Origin: Micromonospora_E sp048060115
GTDB taxonomy: Bacteria > Actinomycetota > Actinomycetes > Mycobacteriales > Micromonosporaceae
Direction of reading: 5' to 3'
Assembly: GCF_048060115.1 (NCBI RefSeq)
Contig: NZ_JBHMIM010000033.1
Span: forward strand, 1-64,000
Length of the DNA stretch: 64,000 bases
The notes beneath the pieces were generated by a model that was not told where the DNA came from, ran no database searches, and was given only the letters and a program-made list of their open reading frames with translations. Shown here one piece after another: positions 9,010-17,121 of this stretch. Both the position numbers and the translations under genes were made by a program. Positions within the stretch are counted from its first letter, which is position 1; each line of letters starts with the position of its first letter.

Positions 9010-9965
9010 CCGCCGGCACCGACCGTGCCGCCAGCGGTCCCGGGCCCGTTCTCGCTGTCGACGTCGGCGGCACCAAACTGGCCGCCGCTGTCGTCGAACC
9101 CGACGGCACCATCGCCGTGCAGGGCGCGGTGCCGACCCCGGCCGGCCAGGACGCCGCGACCGTCACCGCCGCCCTGCACCAGGTGATCCGCCAGGTCATC
9201 GGCGACCGGGACGCCGACGCGCTGACCGCGATCGGCATCGGCTCGGCCGGCCCACTCGACCCGGCCGCCGGCACCATCAGCCCGGTCAACATCACCGCCT
9301 GGCGCGGCTTCGCCATCTGCGACTCGCTGCGCCCCCTGCTGCCCGGCCGCCCGGTGGTGCTCGCCGGCGACGGCCACTGCATGGCGCTCGGCGAACACTG
9401 GCGCGGCGGCTACCCCGGCCGGGCGCTGCTCGGCATGGTCGTCTCCACCGGCGTCGGCGGCGGGCTGATCATCGACGGCAGAGTCCACCCCGGCGGCAGC
9501 GGCAACGCCGGCCACATCGGCCACATCGTGGTCGACATGACCGGCCCGCCCTGCCCCTGCGGCGGCCGAGGCTGCGTCGAGGCGATCGCCAGTGGACCGG
9601 CGATGGTCCGCTGGGCGGTAAGCCAGGGCTGGTCGCCGGGAGAGCGGCCGGGCGACGCCCGTACCCTCGCCGAGGATGGCCGGGCCGGCGTACCGATCGC
9701 CACGGCCGCCTTCGACCGCGGCGCCCTCGCCCTGGCCGCCGCGGTGGTCTCCGCCACCGCGTTGGTCGACCTCGACGACGTCGTCATCGGCGGCGGGGTC
9801 GCCGCCGCCGGTGACCTGCTCTTCGCTCCGCTGCGTGCGGCCGTCGCGGAGCTGGCCGGGCTCGACTTCGTCCGTCGGGTCCGCGTTCACACCAGCAGCC
9901 TCGGAAACGACGCCGGGCTGCTCGGTGCCGCCGCACTCGCCCTGGAGGCCGCCGCGCGCCAGTGA
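9006..9965 (+). CDS. ROK-family sugar kinase
   Basis: This 319-residue kinase starts at a GTG that overlaps the beta-mannosidase stop (GTGA). It has the phosphate-binding motif DVGGTKLAAAVV at residues 16-27 and the ROK signature with the zinc site CPCGGRGCVE. No DNA-binding domain is present, so it is an enzyme and not a ROK repressor. ROK kinases phosphorylate glucose, mannose, fructose or N-acyl sugars; the position right after beta-mannosidase suggests mannose or glucose. Exact specificity cannot be read from the sequence. Confidence 0.9.
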   Translation: MTAGTDRAASGPGPVLAVDVGGTKLAAAVVEPDGTIAVQGAVPTPAGQDAATVTAALHQVIRQVIGDRDADALTAIGIGSAGPLDPAAGTISPVNITAWRGFAICDSLRPLLPGRPVVLAGDGHCMALGEHWRGGYPGRALLGMVVSTGVGGGLIIDGRVHPGGSGNAGHIGHIVVDMTGPPCPCGGRGCVEAIASGPAMVRWAVSQGWSPGERPGDARTLAEDGRAGVPIATAAFDRGALALAAAVVSATALVDLDDVVIGGGVAAAGDLLFAPLRAAVAELAGLDFVRRVRVHTSSLGNDAGLLGAAALALEAAARQ

Positions 9966-10002
9966 CCTCCACCGTCCCCCCACGGTCAAGGAGAACCCCC
10001 GC

Positions 10003-12024
10003 ATGCGCCCACGCTCCGCCGGCTGGTTACTCGCCCTCGCCGGTCTGCTCCTCGCCACCACCGTCGCGGTGCCGGCCCAGGCCGGGCCGTCGGCTCAGGC
10101 CGGGCTGCCGTTGCACGCCGGGCCGCCTGGTCAACCGTCGACCGGGTTCGTCACCCGGCACGGTGCCGACCTCAAACTCGACGGCAAGAAGTTTCGCTTC
10201 GCCGGCAGCAACAACTACTACCTGATGTACAAGTCGCCGACAATGGTCGACGACGTCTTCGCCGACGCGAAGGCGGCCGGGTTTACCGTGCTGCGTACCT
10301 GGGGATTTCTCGACATCGGCAACGCCGACGGCTCCGATTCGGTCGCCGGACCGGCCGACGGCGTCTACTTCCAGTACTTCGACGGCGAACGACCCGCGTA
10401 CCGCGACGGCCCGGACGGCCTGGAGCGCCTCGACTACATCCTCGCCGCCGCCCGCGAAGCCGGCATCAAACTGGTGATCCCGTTGACCAACAACTGGCGC
10501 GACTTCGGCGGCATGGACCAGTACGTACGCTGGCGCGGCGGCCAGTTCCACGACGACTTCTACACCGATCCGGTGATCCGTGGCTGGTACTCCGACTGGA
10601 TCTCGCACCTGCTCAACCGCACCAACACCATCACCGGTCTGAAGTACAAGGACGACCCGACGGTGATGGCCTGGGAGTTGGGCAACGAGCCGCGCTGCAA
10701 AGGATCCGGCGTCTACCCGACTTCACCGGACTGCAGCACCGCGACCCTGACCGCCTGGGCCGACGAGATGAGCCGACACGTCAAGTCGATCGCGCCCCGG
10801 CAGCTGGTCAGCGTCGGCGACGAAGGCTTCTTCTGTGACGATCCGACCAGCGCCGACTGGACCACCAACTGCGGCGAAGGCGTCGACAGCGTCGCACTGA
10901 GCAAGCTGCCGGCCATCGACGTGATCTCCTACCACCTCTACCCGGACCACTGGGGCAAGGACGCCGCCTGGGGCAACGAGTGGATCACCCGGCACGCCAA
11001 GGCCGCCAGGAAGGTCCGCAAGCCGGTGATGCTCGGCGAGTTCGGCATCCACGACAAGTCGACCCGCAACCTCGTCTACCGCCAGTGGACCGACACCGCG
11101 ATCGCCGGCGGCACCAACGGATTCCTCTACTGGATTCTCTCCGGCGTCCAGGACGACGGCAGCCTGTACCCGGACTACGACGGCTACACCGTCTACTGCC
11201 CGAGCCCGGTCTGCACCACGCTGTCCAACGCCGGGGCGGCGGTTCGTGGGAGCCGCCGACCGTGGCCGCCGGTCGCCGACCACGACACCACCACCGTCGA
11301 GTTCGGCCAGGTCGCGACGCTGCGGCCAGCGGCCAACGACATCGCCCATCGGGGTACGGTGCGCGCCGCCACCATCGACCTGGACCCGACGGTACGCGGC
11401 CAGCAGCAGCGGATCGCCGTCACCGGCGGCGAGTTCACCCTCGGTCGCGACGGGGTGGTCACCTTCACTCCGACCGACGGGTTCGCCGGCCGGGCCACCG
11501 CCCACTACACCGTCACCGACCAGGCCCGGCGGCAGTCCAACGTGGCCGACCTGGTGGTCACTGTGAAGCCGGATCCGGCCGGAACCCAGGTGCTGTTCTC
11601 CTTCGAGACCGGCACCGACGGGTGGGGGCCGCCATCCTGGGAGCCGGGCGCGGGCAGCGTCGCGCACTCCGACGCGTTCGCCACCGACGGGGCGTACGGG
11701 CTGCGGGTCGACGCGGTCAACGGCGGCTGGTTCGGCACCTCGTTCGCCGAGCCGGTCGACCTGTCCAGCCGGGTCACGCTCAAGTACGACCTGCGTACCG
11801 ACCCGTCGGTGGGCACGAACGCGGCGATCGCCGTGCAGACCGGGCCGGGTTACGCCTGGTGCCAGTCCACGTTCACCTGGTTGAACCAGAACTACACCGG
11901 CACCGCCGAGATCGACCTGCTGACCGAGATGTCGTGTGACGCCGAGGCACTGGCCGATGTGCGGGAGATCTACGTCTACGTCAACCCGGGCAGCGTGCAC
12001 CTCGACAACATCCGGGTCGAGTAG
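10003..12024 (+). CDS. secreted endo-beta-1,4-mannanase (GH5) with accessory domains
   Basis: This 673-residue protein has a signal peptide (residues 1-27, AQA cleavage site), a GH5 barrel (about 48-400), an immunoglobulin/cadherin-like module (about 425-525) and a C-terminal beta-sandwich resembling a carbohydrate-binding module (about 530-673). The catalytic acid/base is Glu229 in WELGNEP and the nucleophile Glu346 in MLGEFG. It should cleave mannan outside the cell and produce oligosaccharides for the importer encoded upstream. The ATG at 10003 is preceded by AAGGAG. It is the last gene of the operon and is followed by a hairpin. The mannanase call rests on the barrel sequence and context; the family of the C-terminal module is uncertain. 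Confidence 0.9.
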   Translation: MRPRSAGWLLALAGLLLATTVAVPAQAGPSAQAGLPLHAGPPGQPSTGFVTRHGADLKLDGKKFRFAGSNNYYLMYKSPTMVDDVFADAKAAGFTVLRTWGFLDIGNADGSDSVAGPADGVYFQYFDGERPAYRDGPDGLERLDYILAAAREAGIKLVIPLTNNWRDFGGMDQYVRWRGGQFHDDFYTDPVIRGWYSDWISHLLNRTNTITGLKYKDDPTVMAWELGNEPRCKGSGVYPTSPDCSTATLTAWADEMSRHVKSIAPRQLVSVGDEGFFCDDPTSADWTTNCGEGVDSVALSKLPAIDVISYHLYPDHWGKDAAWGNEWITRHAKAARKVRKPVMLGEFGIHDKSTRNLVYRQWTDTAIAGGTNGFLYWILSGVQDDGSLYPDYDGYTVYCPSPVCTTLSNAGAAVRGSRRPWPPVADHDTTTVEFGQVATLRPAANDIAHRGTVRAATIDLDPTVRGQQQRIAVTGGEFTLGRDGVVTFTPTDGFAGRATAHYTVTDQARRQSNVADLVVTVKPDPAGTQVLFSFETGTDGWGPPSWEPGAGSVAHSDAFATDGAYGLRVDAVNGGWFGTSFAEPVDLSSRVTLKYDLRTDPSVGTNAAIAVQTGPGYAWCQSTFTWLNQNYTGTAEIDLLTEMSCDAEALADVREIYVYVNPGSVHLDNIRVE

Positions 12025-12048
12025 CCAGGTCACCGGATGCGGGTGGGT

Positions 12049-12075
12049 CCCGGCCCCTGTCGGCGTGGGGCCGGG
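12049..12075. terminator. hairpin between convergent mannanase and DUF397 genes
   Basis: CCCGGCCCC (12049-12057) pairs with GGGGCCGGG (12067-12075) around a 9-nt loop, without a T-tract. It lies between two converging genes and probably serves both. Confidence 0.5.
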
Positions 12076-12112
12076 GCTCACCCGCGGGCCGCTGTGCTGC
12101 CGATTCTGTGGG

Positions 12113-12298
12113 TCAGCGGAGGGTGGGCGCTCCGGTGATGAATGCTTGCCAGGCGGCGGGGCCGAAGGTGAGGGTGGGGCCGGTCTGGTCTTTGCTGTCG
12201 CGGACGAGGACGCGGCCGGGAAGGTTGTCCGCGACCTCGACACAGGCGCTTCCGTTGCTGTTGCTGCGGCTGGACTTGCGCCACACAGGATCGGTCAC
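12113..12298 (-). CDS. DUF397 domain protein
   Basis: This 61-residue protein has the DUF397 pattern: WRKSSRSNSNGSACVEVA near the start, VRDSKD in the middle, then a phenylalanine/tryptophan-rich end (FGPAAWQAFI). The GTG start at 12298 overlaps the stop codon of the upstream XRE regulator (GTGA), so the two are translationally coupled. Pairs of XRE-DUF5753 regulator and DUF397 protein are very common in Streptomyces and Micromonospora, where some control development and antibiotic production and behave like a toxin-antitoxin-like switch. No specific function can be given for this pair. Confidence 0.88.
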   Translation of the reverse strand: MTDPVWRKSSRSNSNGSACVEVADNLPGRVLVRDSKDQTGPTLTFGPAAWQAFITGAPTLR

Positions 12299-13083
12299 AG
12301 TTCCTTCACCAACTTCAAGATCATGTCCCGCGACTGGTCGCGCGGCAACGCCACACCACTCAGAGCCTGCCAGGCCTGTTCCAGGGCGGCAACCCGCTTC
12401 GGCTCGGTCACCAGGCGCCCCTGCAACTGGTCGTCGACGTAGCCGACGGTGCCGCCGGTCTCGGCCAGGGTGGCGAGCATGAACGGACCGTTCTGGCCGG
12501 GGTGCCAGCCCGCGTCCGCTGGCGTCACCTGCACCAGCACCCGGGATCGGGTGCTCATCTCGGCGATGTGTTCCAGCTGCTCCCGCACGATCGTCGGGTC
12601 GCCCCGGAGGAGAGCCGACTGGTCGATGATGAACTGACACACCGGCGGCTCCGCCCGGTCGAAAACGGCCGCCTGTCGGGCCATCCTGATCGTGAGGTAC
12701 TCGTCGGCCTTGGCAGGAGTCAGCAGACCGCTGTGCAGGATGGCGCGGGCGTACGCCTCAGTCTGGAGAAGCCCGGGAATGATCGCTGGATCGTGCCACC
12801 GGATCGATGTGGCCGTCGCTTCCACCTCTGGCCACGGCTGGAACCAGTCTGGTGGGATGGCCTTGCGGGCGTTGTCCACCAGTTCCTTGATCAGTGGGGC
12901 GCTGCTGAACACCAGATCGAGGTGGTCTGCGGTGTCGGGCATCGGGATCTGCCGGCCGGTCTCGAACTTGGCGATCAGGGACGTCGATACGCTGAGCCGC
13001 TGCGCCAACTGTTCCTGCGTCATACCGCCGTTGAGTGCACGAAGAAACCTGAGTACCTGCGGGATGCCATTATTACTCGTCAT
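12295..13083 (-). CDS. XRE-family regulator with DUF5753 domain
   Basis: This 262-residue protein has an N-terminal XRE helix-turn-helix (residues about 20-45, MTQEQLAQRLSVSTSLIAKF) followed by a DUF5753 domain (about 90-260) containing the usual PGLLQTEAYARAIL segment. The ATG at 13083 has a GGAAGGA site 6 nt upstream; a longer open frame exists but has no ribosome binding site. It is cotranscribed with the DUF397 gene. It marks the start of an accessory segment that continues into the low-GC unit at 13.35 kb. Its targets are unknown. Confidence 0.9.
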   Translation of the reverse strand: MTSNNGIPQVLRFLRALNGGMTQEQLAQRLSVSTSLIAKFETGRQIPMPDTADHLDLVFSSAPLIKELVDNARKAIPPDWFQPWPEVEATATSIRWHDPAIIPGLLQTEAYARAILHSGLLTPAKADEYLTIRMARQAAVFDRAEPPVCQFIIDQSALLRGDPTIVREQLEHIAEMSTRSRVLVQVTPADAGWHPGQNGPFMLATLAETGGTVGYVDDQLQGRLVTEPKRVAALEQAWQALSGVALPRDQSRDMILKLVKEL

Positions 13084-13352
13084 TACCGATCCTTCCGGCC
13101 CGTCTCGGGGCAGCGTCCTGCCCGCACCAACTGCGTCGCGTACCGGGCCATCTTCTCGCGTGACGTCCGCATAGTCCAGGGTGGAAGTCGACAAGCGTGA
13201 CCCGAGCGGAGTCTTCAGTCGCGTGATCCGCGTCTGTAGGTCAGCGGACAGTAGAGCGCGGTCCGTCCTGGTGCCCGTGCACTTGGGTGGGACGGAGGCG
13301 GCAGTCGATCATGAGCTCCGTGAAGCGGGTGATGATGCGTGAGCCAGCTCGG

Positions 13353-14642
13353 CTATTTACCCGAACGTCTCCAGGCGCGGATGAATTCCTTGTAGAGGAA
13401 ACGTTGCACCGGCGTGTTTCCCGGAGTGAATTGCTTGCCCGCTCTGCGCGCGATTAGCCACAGGCCACTTACCTTCGGCAGTCCGGGGATCGACTCGGCG
13501 ACCGAGGCTGCCCCGTCGAGCAGTTCGCGTTCAACGGCGGACAACGTGACGTCGCGGAGCCCAAGGCGTTCAAGTAGATCCGCTCTGACGACCTCTATAT
13601 CCCTGGTCAGTCGTAGATAGTCCTCGACGTGTATGCAGCGTTCGAGGGTATCTCGCAGTGGGCGGCTGACCCGCCGGTACTCCAATACTCGTTGTGCCAC
13701 AAGATCGGACCATTCCTGGTCTCCCATTTTTCCCAGTTCATCTGGCCGCCACAACCGGCCGCCGAGTAGTGGGAGCTCCAATTCCAGGAGCTGGACGCGA
13801 TTGGCTGAGCCGACTCCAGCGGCGTCTGCGACAGCGGTGTATATTCCGCGGACTGCCTTGATGACCTCGAAGACGTGATTCCTGTTTTCGCCGAGGCGAC
13901 GAAGATCGAAGTCGATCAGGAAGTCTCTCCGCAGTGGATGGGACTGATAAGTGATGCCGGAAGCCTCGGCGCGGCTCTGATACTTGAGTCCGCGTGCGAT
14001 TGTCGCCAATAGATAGGCTGCCTGGCCGGGTGGGGCGATGCCCTCCAGTGCACCGGACAGGAACTTTCCGGCGGTTCTTGCCCATTCGCCGAACGGTTCG
14101 TTCTCAATGCCATCTTCGGTGGAGACTCGTGCACGGTGATGTCCCGCCACCAGGACGTCGTTGGTCTGGAACTTGAGCCAATTTCTCACGCGTCCGGCCA
14201 TGGTCGTCTGGCTGGGAATTTGCAGCAAGTCAATCTCAATCATCTGATTGACAAAGGACATGAAGTTCTGGGTTCCGGACGAGCTGCCAAGTTCCTTGAG
14301 TCGAGCTGAGTGCAGTCTGCCTGCAGCGCTCAGCTGTGTTTCGCGTAGAGCAAGTGGTTTGATGGGGCTGGCTCGGATGAGTGACTGCAAGAGAATTGGT
14401 TGATTGCCGAAATCGATCGCCCTTGGTGTTGCCAGCGTTGGGTGGGCAACGTACACGTCAGACATGAAGATGAGGCTTTGAATCAGCTCGACGAAGCACT
14501 GTCGCGAAAATGGGTCGGCCGGTGTGATGCTGTTATTCTGTGCGCGCACGAAACTGTCGGCACCGATTATCCTCGTGACGTCGATGAGGACTGCAGTGCT
14601 GCTTTGCGCTAAGTCTAGCTCTTGCTGATCTCCAAGAACCAT
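13353..14642 (-). CDS. hypothetical protein in a low-GC unit
   Basis: I do not recognise this 429-residue protein. It has no signal peptide, membrane segment or familiar nucleotide-binding motif. The sequence looks mostly helical, with charged stretches such as LIDFDLRRLGENRNHVFEVI and a basic C-terminus (FIRAWRRSGK). The ATG at 14642 has GGAGG 7 nt upstream and lies 28 nt inside the end of the phosphatase gene, so the two are translationally coupled. Base composition is clearly lower in GC and codon use more relaxed than in the surrounding genes, which points to horizontal acquisition. Its job is probably tied to that of the phosphatase-like partner; a role in defence or nucleotide metabolism is speculation. 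Confidence 0.75.
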   Translation of the reverse strand: MVLGDQQELDLAQSSTAVLIDVTRIIGADSFVRAQNNSITPADPFSRQCFVELIQSLIFMSDVYVAHPTLATPRAIDFGNQPILLQSLIRASPIKPLALRETQLSAAGRLHSARLKELGSSSGTQNFMSFVNQMIEIDLLQIPSQTTMAGRVRNWLKFQTNDVLVAGHHRARVSTEDGIENEPFGEWARTAGKFLSGALEGIAPPGQAAYLLATIARGLKYQSRAEASGITYQSHPLRRDFLIDFDLRRLGENRNHVFEVIKAVRGIYTAVADAAGVGSANRVQLLELELPLLGGRLWRPDELGKMGDQEWSDLVAQRVLEYRRVSRPLRDTLERCIHVEDYLRLTRDIEVVRADLLERLGLRDVTLSAVERELLDGAASVAESIPGLPKVSGLWLIARRAGKQFTPGNTPVQRFLYKEFIRAWRRSGK

Positions 14643-15463
14643 TCGACCGCCTCCGGCAAACCCATGATCGTGGAATCAAAGCTCGGGGTCTTGTGCGACA
14701 GGATCTCACGTTCCACGGGAGTTCGGCTACTGCCGGTGTTGTCGACGCTGGTCAGCCCTGTTGCGGCGCCCAGGCACAGGCCGGCGACGCCATCCCAGAT
14801 CTTCTGATCCTTCCGGTAGAACAGATCGAACTGGGGCATTGGCAGATCGGTCATGTCGGTCAAATCGACTGAGGTGCGGAGCATGTCGATGGTCTGCGAC
14901 GTCGTGGACGTCTTTAGATCGAAACCCGCGCCCGCCATGAGCGGCTCAAAGGGGTGCGGTGCGCTTCCTGAGCTGCGGGTGACCGAGGCCCAACGCGGCC
15001 GGTTGGGGTTGCGCCCGGACTGGCAAGGCTGTCCGTTGACCGTGAGCACATGGGCGGCTCGGTCGGCAAAGACGATGAGTGGGGTACGGTCGTGGCCGAG
15101 CTCGGGTGCGACAACGAGCGTCGTAACTGGCTCACCGCGCTCCAGCAGGCAGATGACGCTGCAGAACTCCCGGCGGTCGGGACGCACGAACTCGGCGGTG
15201 CCGTCGATCGGGTCGATGACCCACACCTGTTCAGGAGTCTGTGCGACTTCAGACAGGTTGCCTGACTCCTCGGCGATGATCTGCGCGCCTGGGTCGGCAG
15301 CGCGGATCGCCTTGACGATCAAAGCTTCGACTTCAAGATCGGCTTTGGTGAGCAGGGTGCGGTCTGGCTTCTCGGTGACGTGGAGTGAAGGTAGTTGGTT
15401 TCGGTACTTCTGGATGCTCAATGGAAGCTGGCCGGCCAACGTGCTCCACAGTTCACCGAACAT
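14615..15463 (-). CDS. inositol-monophosphatase / CysQ-like phosphatase
   Basis: This 282-residue protein belongs to the Mg-dependent, lithium-sensitive phosphatase superfamily. Key motifs are present: TKAD at residues 39-42, IIAEESG with the metal-binding glutamates 65-66, WVIDPIDGT with Asp84 and Asp87, and a C-terminal WDGVAG. Superfamily members remove phosphate from inositol phosphate, histidinol phosphate, fructose-1,6-bisphosphate or 3'-phosphoadenosine nucleotides; the substrate here is unclear. GTG (15466) and ATG (15463) are adjacent starts with GGAG upstream. It is the first gene of a low-GC pair with the unknown 429-residue protein, and upstream DNA abruptly returns to high GC inside a broken hydrolase gene. 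Confidence 0.85.
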   Translation of the reverse strand: MFGELWSTLAGQLPLSIQKYRNQLPSLHVTEKPDRTLLTKADLEVEALIVKAIRAADPGAQIIAEESGNLSEVAQTPEQVWVIDPIDGTAEFVRPDRREFCSVICLLERGEPVTTLVVAPELGHDRTPLIVFADRAAHVLTVNGQPCQSGRNPNRPRWASVTRSSGSAPHPFEPLMAGAGFDLKTSTTSQTIDMLRTSVDLTDMTDLPMPQFDLFYRKDQKIWDGVAGLCLGAATGLTSVDNTGSSRTPVEREILSHKTPSFDSTIMGLPEAVEWFLEISKS

Positions 15464-15660
15464 CACGCCACACTCCGAGTCCACACGTTGAGCGTTGGAA
15501 TTCTGACAGTAATGCGGGAGCTCCCGTACGGACGAGTGTTCCAGACGTGACACGGCGTGCTCAAGCCGCCAGACCGCCGCTACTGGACGTGGGTCCGGTT
15601 GCGGTGCGCAGCCGCCCCGCTGGTACGCCTCCCACCCGGTGCGCAACTCGGCCAGCCCGG

Positions 15661-16011
15661 TCAGCTCGGTGCCGCCCAGGCTCCCTGGCTCAGCCCCCAC
15701 AGCCCGAGCGGGACATCGCCGTCGACGAGCTTGCGCAGCGTCCGGGCCGCAGCCGCCGCGTCGGTGGCCTGCAACCGCAGTGGTACGTCGCGACCGGGCT
15801 CCAACGGCACCCGGCGGTCGTAGCGCAGCACCGCCACACCGTGTGCGGTGAGTACCCGGCCGACGTGGGTGTAGCAGAACCAGGACCGGTGACCGGCCGT
15901 CGATCCGTGCACCACGACCACCGCTGCGCGCACCGGACCGTCGGGCAGCTCCACCGTGCCGGGCAGCTCACCGTCGTCCGTCGGAACGGTGCACTCGTAC
16001 GTGGCGGGCAT
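15661..16011 (-). pseudogene. truncated alpha/beta hydrolase
   Basis: The 116 codons encode the N-terminal half of an alpha/beta hydrolase: an oxyanion-hole region AAVVVVHGSTAGHRSWF, then the nucleophile elbow GLWGLSQGAW. Two codons after GAWAAP the frame ends, so the acid and histidine of the triad and the lid are absent. High-GC sequence continues to about 15550, where composition drops at the edge of the low-GC unit. The start codon lies 13 nt after the acyltransferase stop, so the two were probably cotranscribed. I read it as a gene cut off when the downstream unit was acquired or by a deletion. Confidence 0.75.
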
Positions 16012-16024
16012 CTTCGTGGCGTGC

Positions 16025-16973
16025 CTAGATCGGGAAGTGGCCGCGGCGGATGCGCCAGTGGCGGCCGGCGCTCAGATGGTCGACGATGGCCCGCTGGAGC
16101 GCGGTGCGGCGCGGTAGCGCTTCGATCGGCGTGGTCAGGGTGCGGAACACGAACCGCAGCACCTCGACGTCGGCGTCCAGCCCGTCCCGCTCGGCGTAGG
16201 GCTCCAGCTGGAACCTCTGCTGGAACGCGACGATGTTGGAGTCCTCGGGCAGGTAGTCCAGCAGTTGCGGGTCGAGCAGCCACGAACTGCAGATGAACGC
16301 CGTGTAGCGCTCGTCGGGGAAGTGGCGCGGGAAGAACGCGCGGGCGGCGTCGAGCGACGCGGAGACCGCCTCCGGGGTCAGCGGCCCCGACTCGGGAACG
16401 TGCAGGTTGATGGCGTTGCCGCCACCGCCGCCACGGTGGTGCTGCAGCCGGCCCAGCTCGTAGAGGCCGCCGCGCGCGTGCAGCGTCAACCAGGCCTGCA
16501 TCACCGGCCAGCCCTCGCGGTGCATCCGACGGTCGACCGCGAGGCTGCGGCCCAGGTCCGCGAGGGTCGCCCAGGACACGGCCGCGGCGATGCCGTGGTC
16601 GCGGTGGTACGCCATGACGACGTCGACCAGGGCCAGGTACGCGTACACGTACAGGTGTCGCCAGGCGGGCCCTCGCTCGCGGGGCAGAGCCGGGCCGGGC
16701 GGAAGCCAGCCGTGGCCGCCGAGGTCGGCGCGGACCAGGGCGATCGAGCGGTCGAGCAGCCAGCACAGCTCCGGGGTCCACAGCGGAGAGTCCGGGTCGG
16801 GCCAGCCGGCCATGATCTCGGCGGCGTCGTCCGGCCGTACGGCGAGACGGTCGAGGATCGCGGGCGCGTCGACCTTGGCGGGCAGTGGGGCCGACGGCCG
16901 GTCACCGGCGAGTCGGTGTACGCGGTCGATGTCCTCGCACGCCGAGCCGGGCGGCGGTGTCGTCCAGATCCAC
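16025..16973 (-). CDS. N-acyltransferase-like protein (NAT_N / GNAT_C type), apparent early frameshift
   Basis: About 310 residues are homologous to the actinobacterial acyltransferase family with an NAT_N helical half (ILDRLAVRPDDAAEIM, WDLDRS-like LLDRSIALVRADL) and a GNAT_C half (NLHVPESGPLTPEAV, YTAFICSSWLLDPQL). The best start is GTG 16973, 7 nt after a TAGAGT -10 box, suggesting a leaderless mRNA. That frame reads VDLDDTAARLGV and then goes out of register; the conserved protein resumes one frame over with EDIDRVHRL. One missing base near 16940 would join them as LGVPEDIDRV. So either the gene is frameshifted or the sequence has an error. The alternative in-frame start near 17098 has no support. 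Confidence 0.7.
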
Positions 16974-17121
16974 GTGGATGACTCTACCGGCGGGCGGACC
17001 CGCCCACTGACCGAGCAAGGTGTGGATCGTGCCGTGGAAAGTTGTTGGTTCCCGGCTGGCCACCGTCTCCCAACCCTGTCCGGCACGACAGCCGGCAAGT
17101 GACTTCAGGCGAGGTGACGAG

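Noticed and set aside
13084..13352. A possible small gene between the XRE gene and the low-GC unit
   Set aside because: Short frames exist on both strands but none has a start signal or known domain.
15540..15700. An extended N-terminus for the phosphatase gene reaching 15700
   Set aside because: It would start inside the hydrolase in another frame; the family's core begins after the GTG/ATG at 15466/15463, which has a ribosome binding site.
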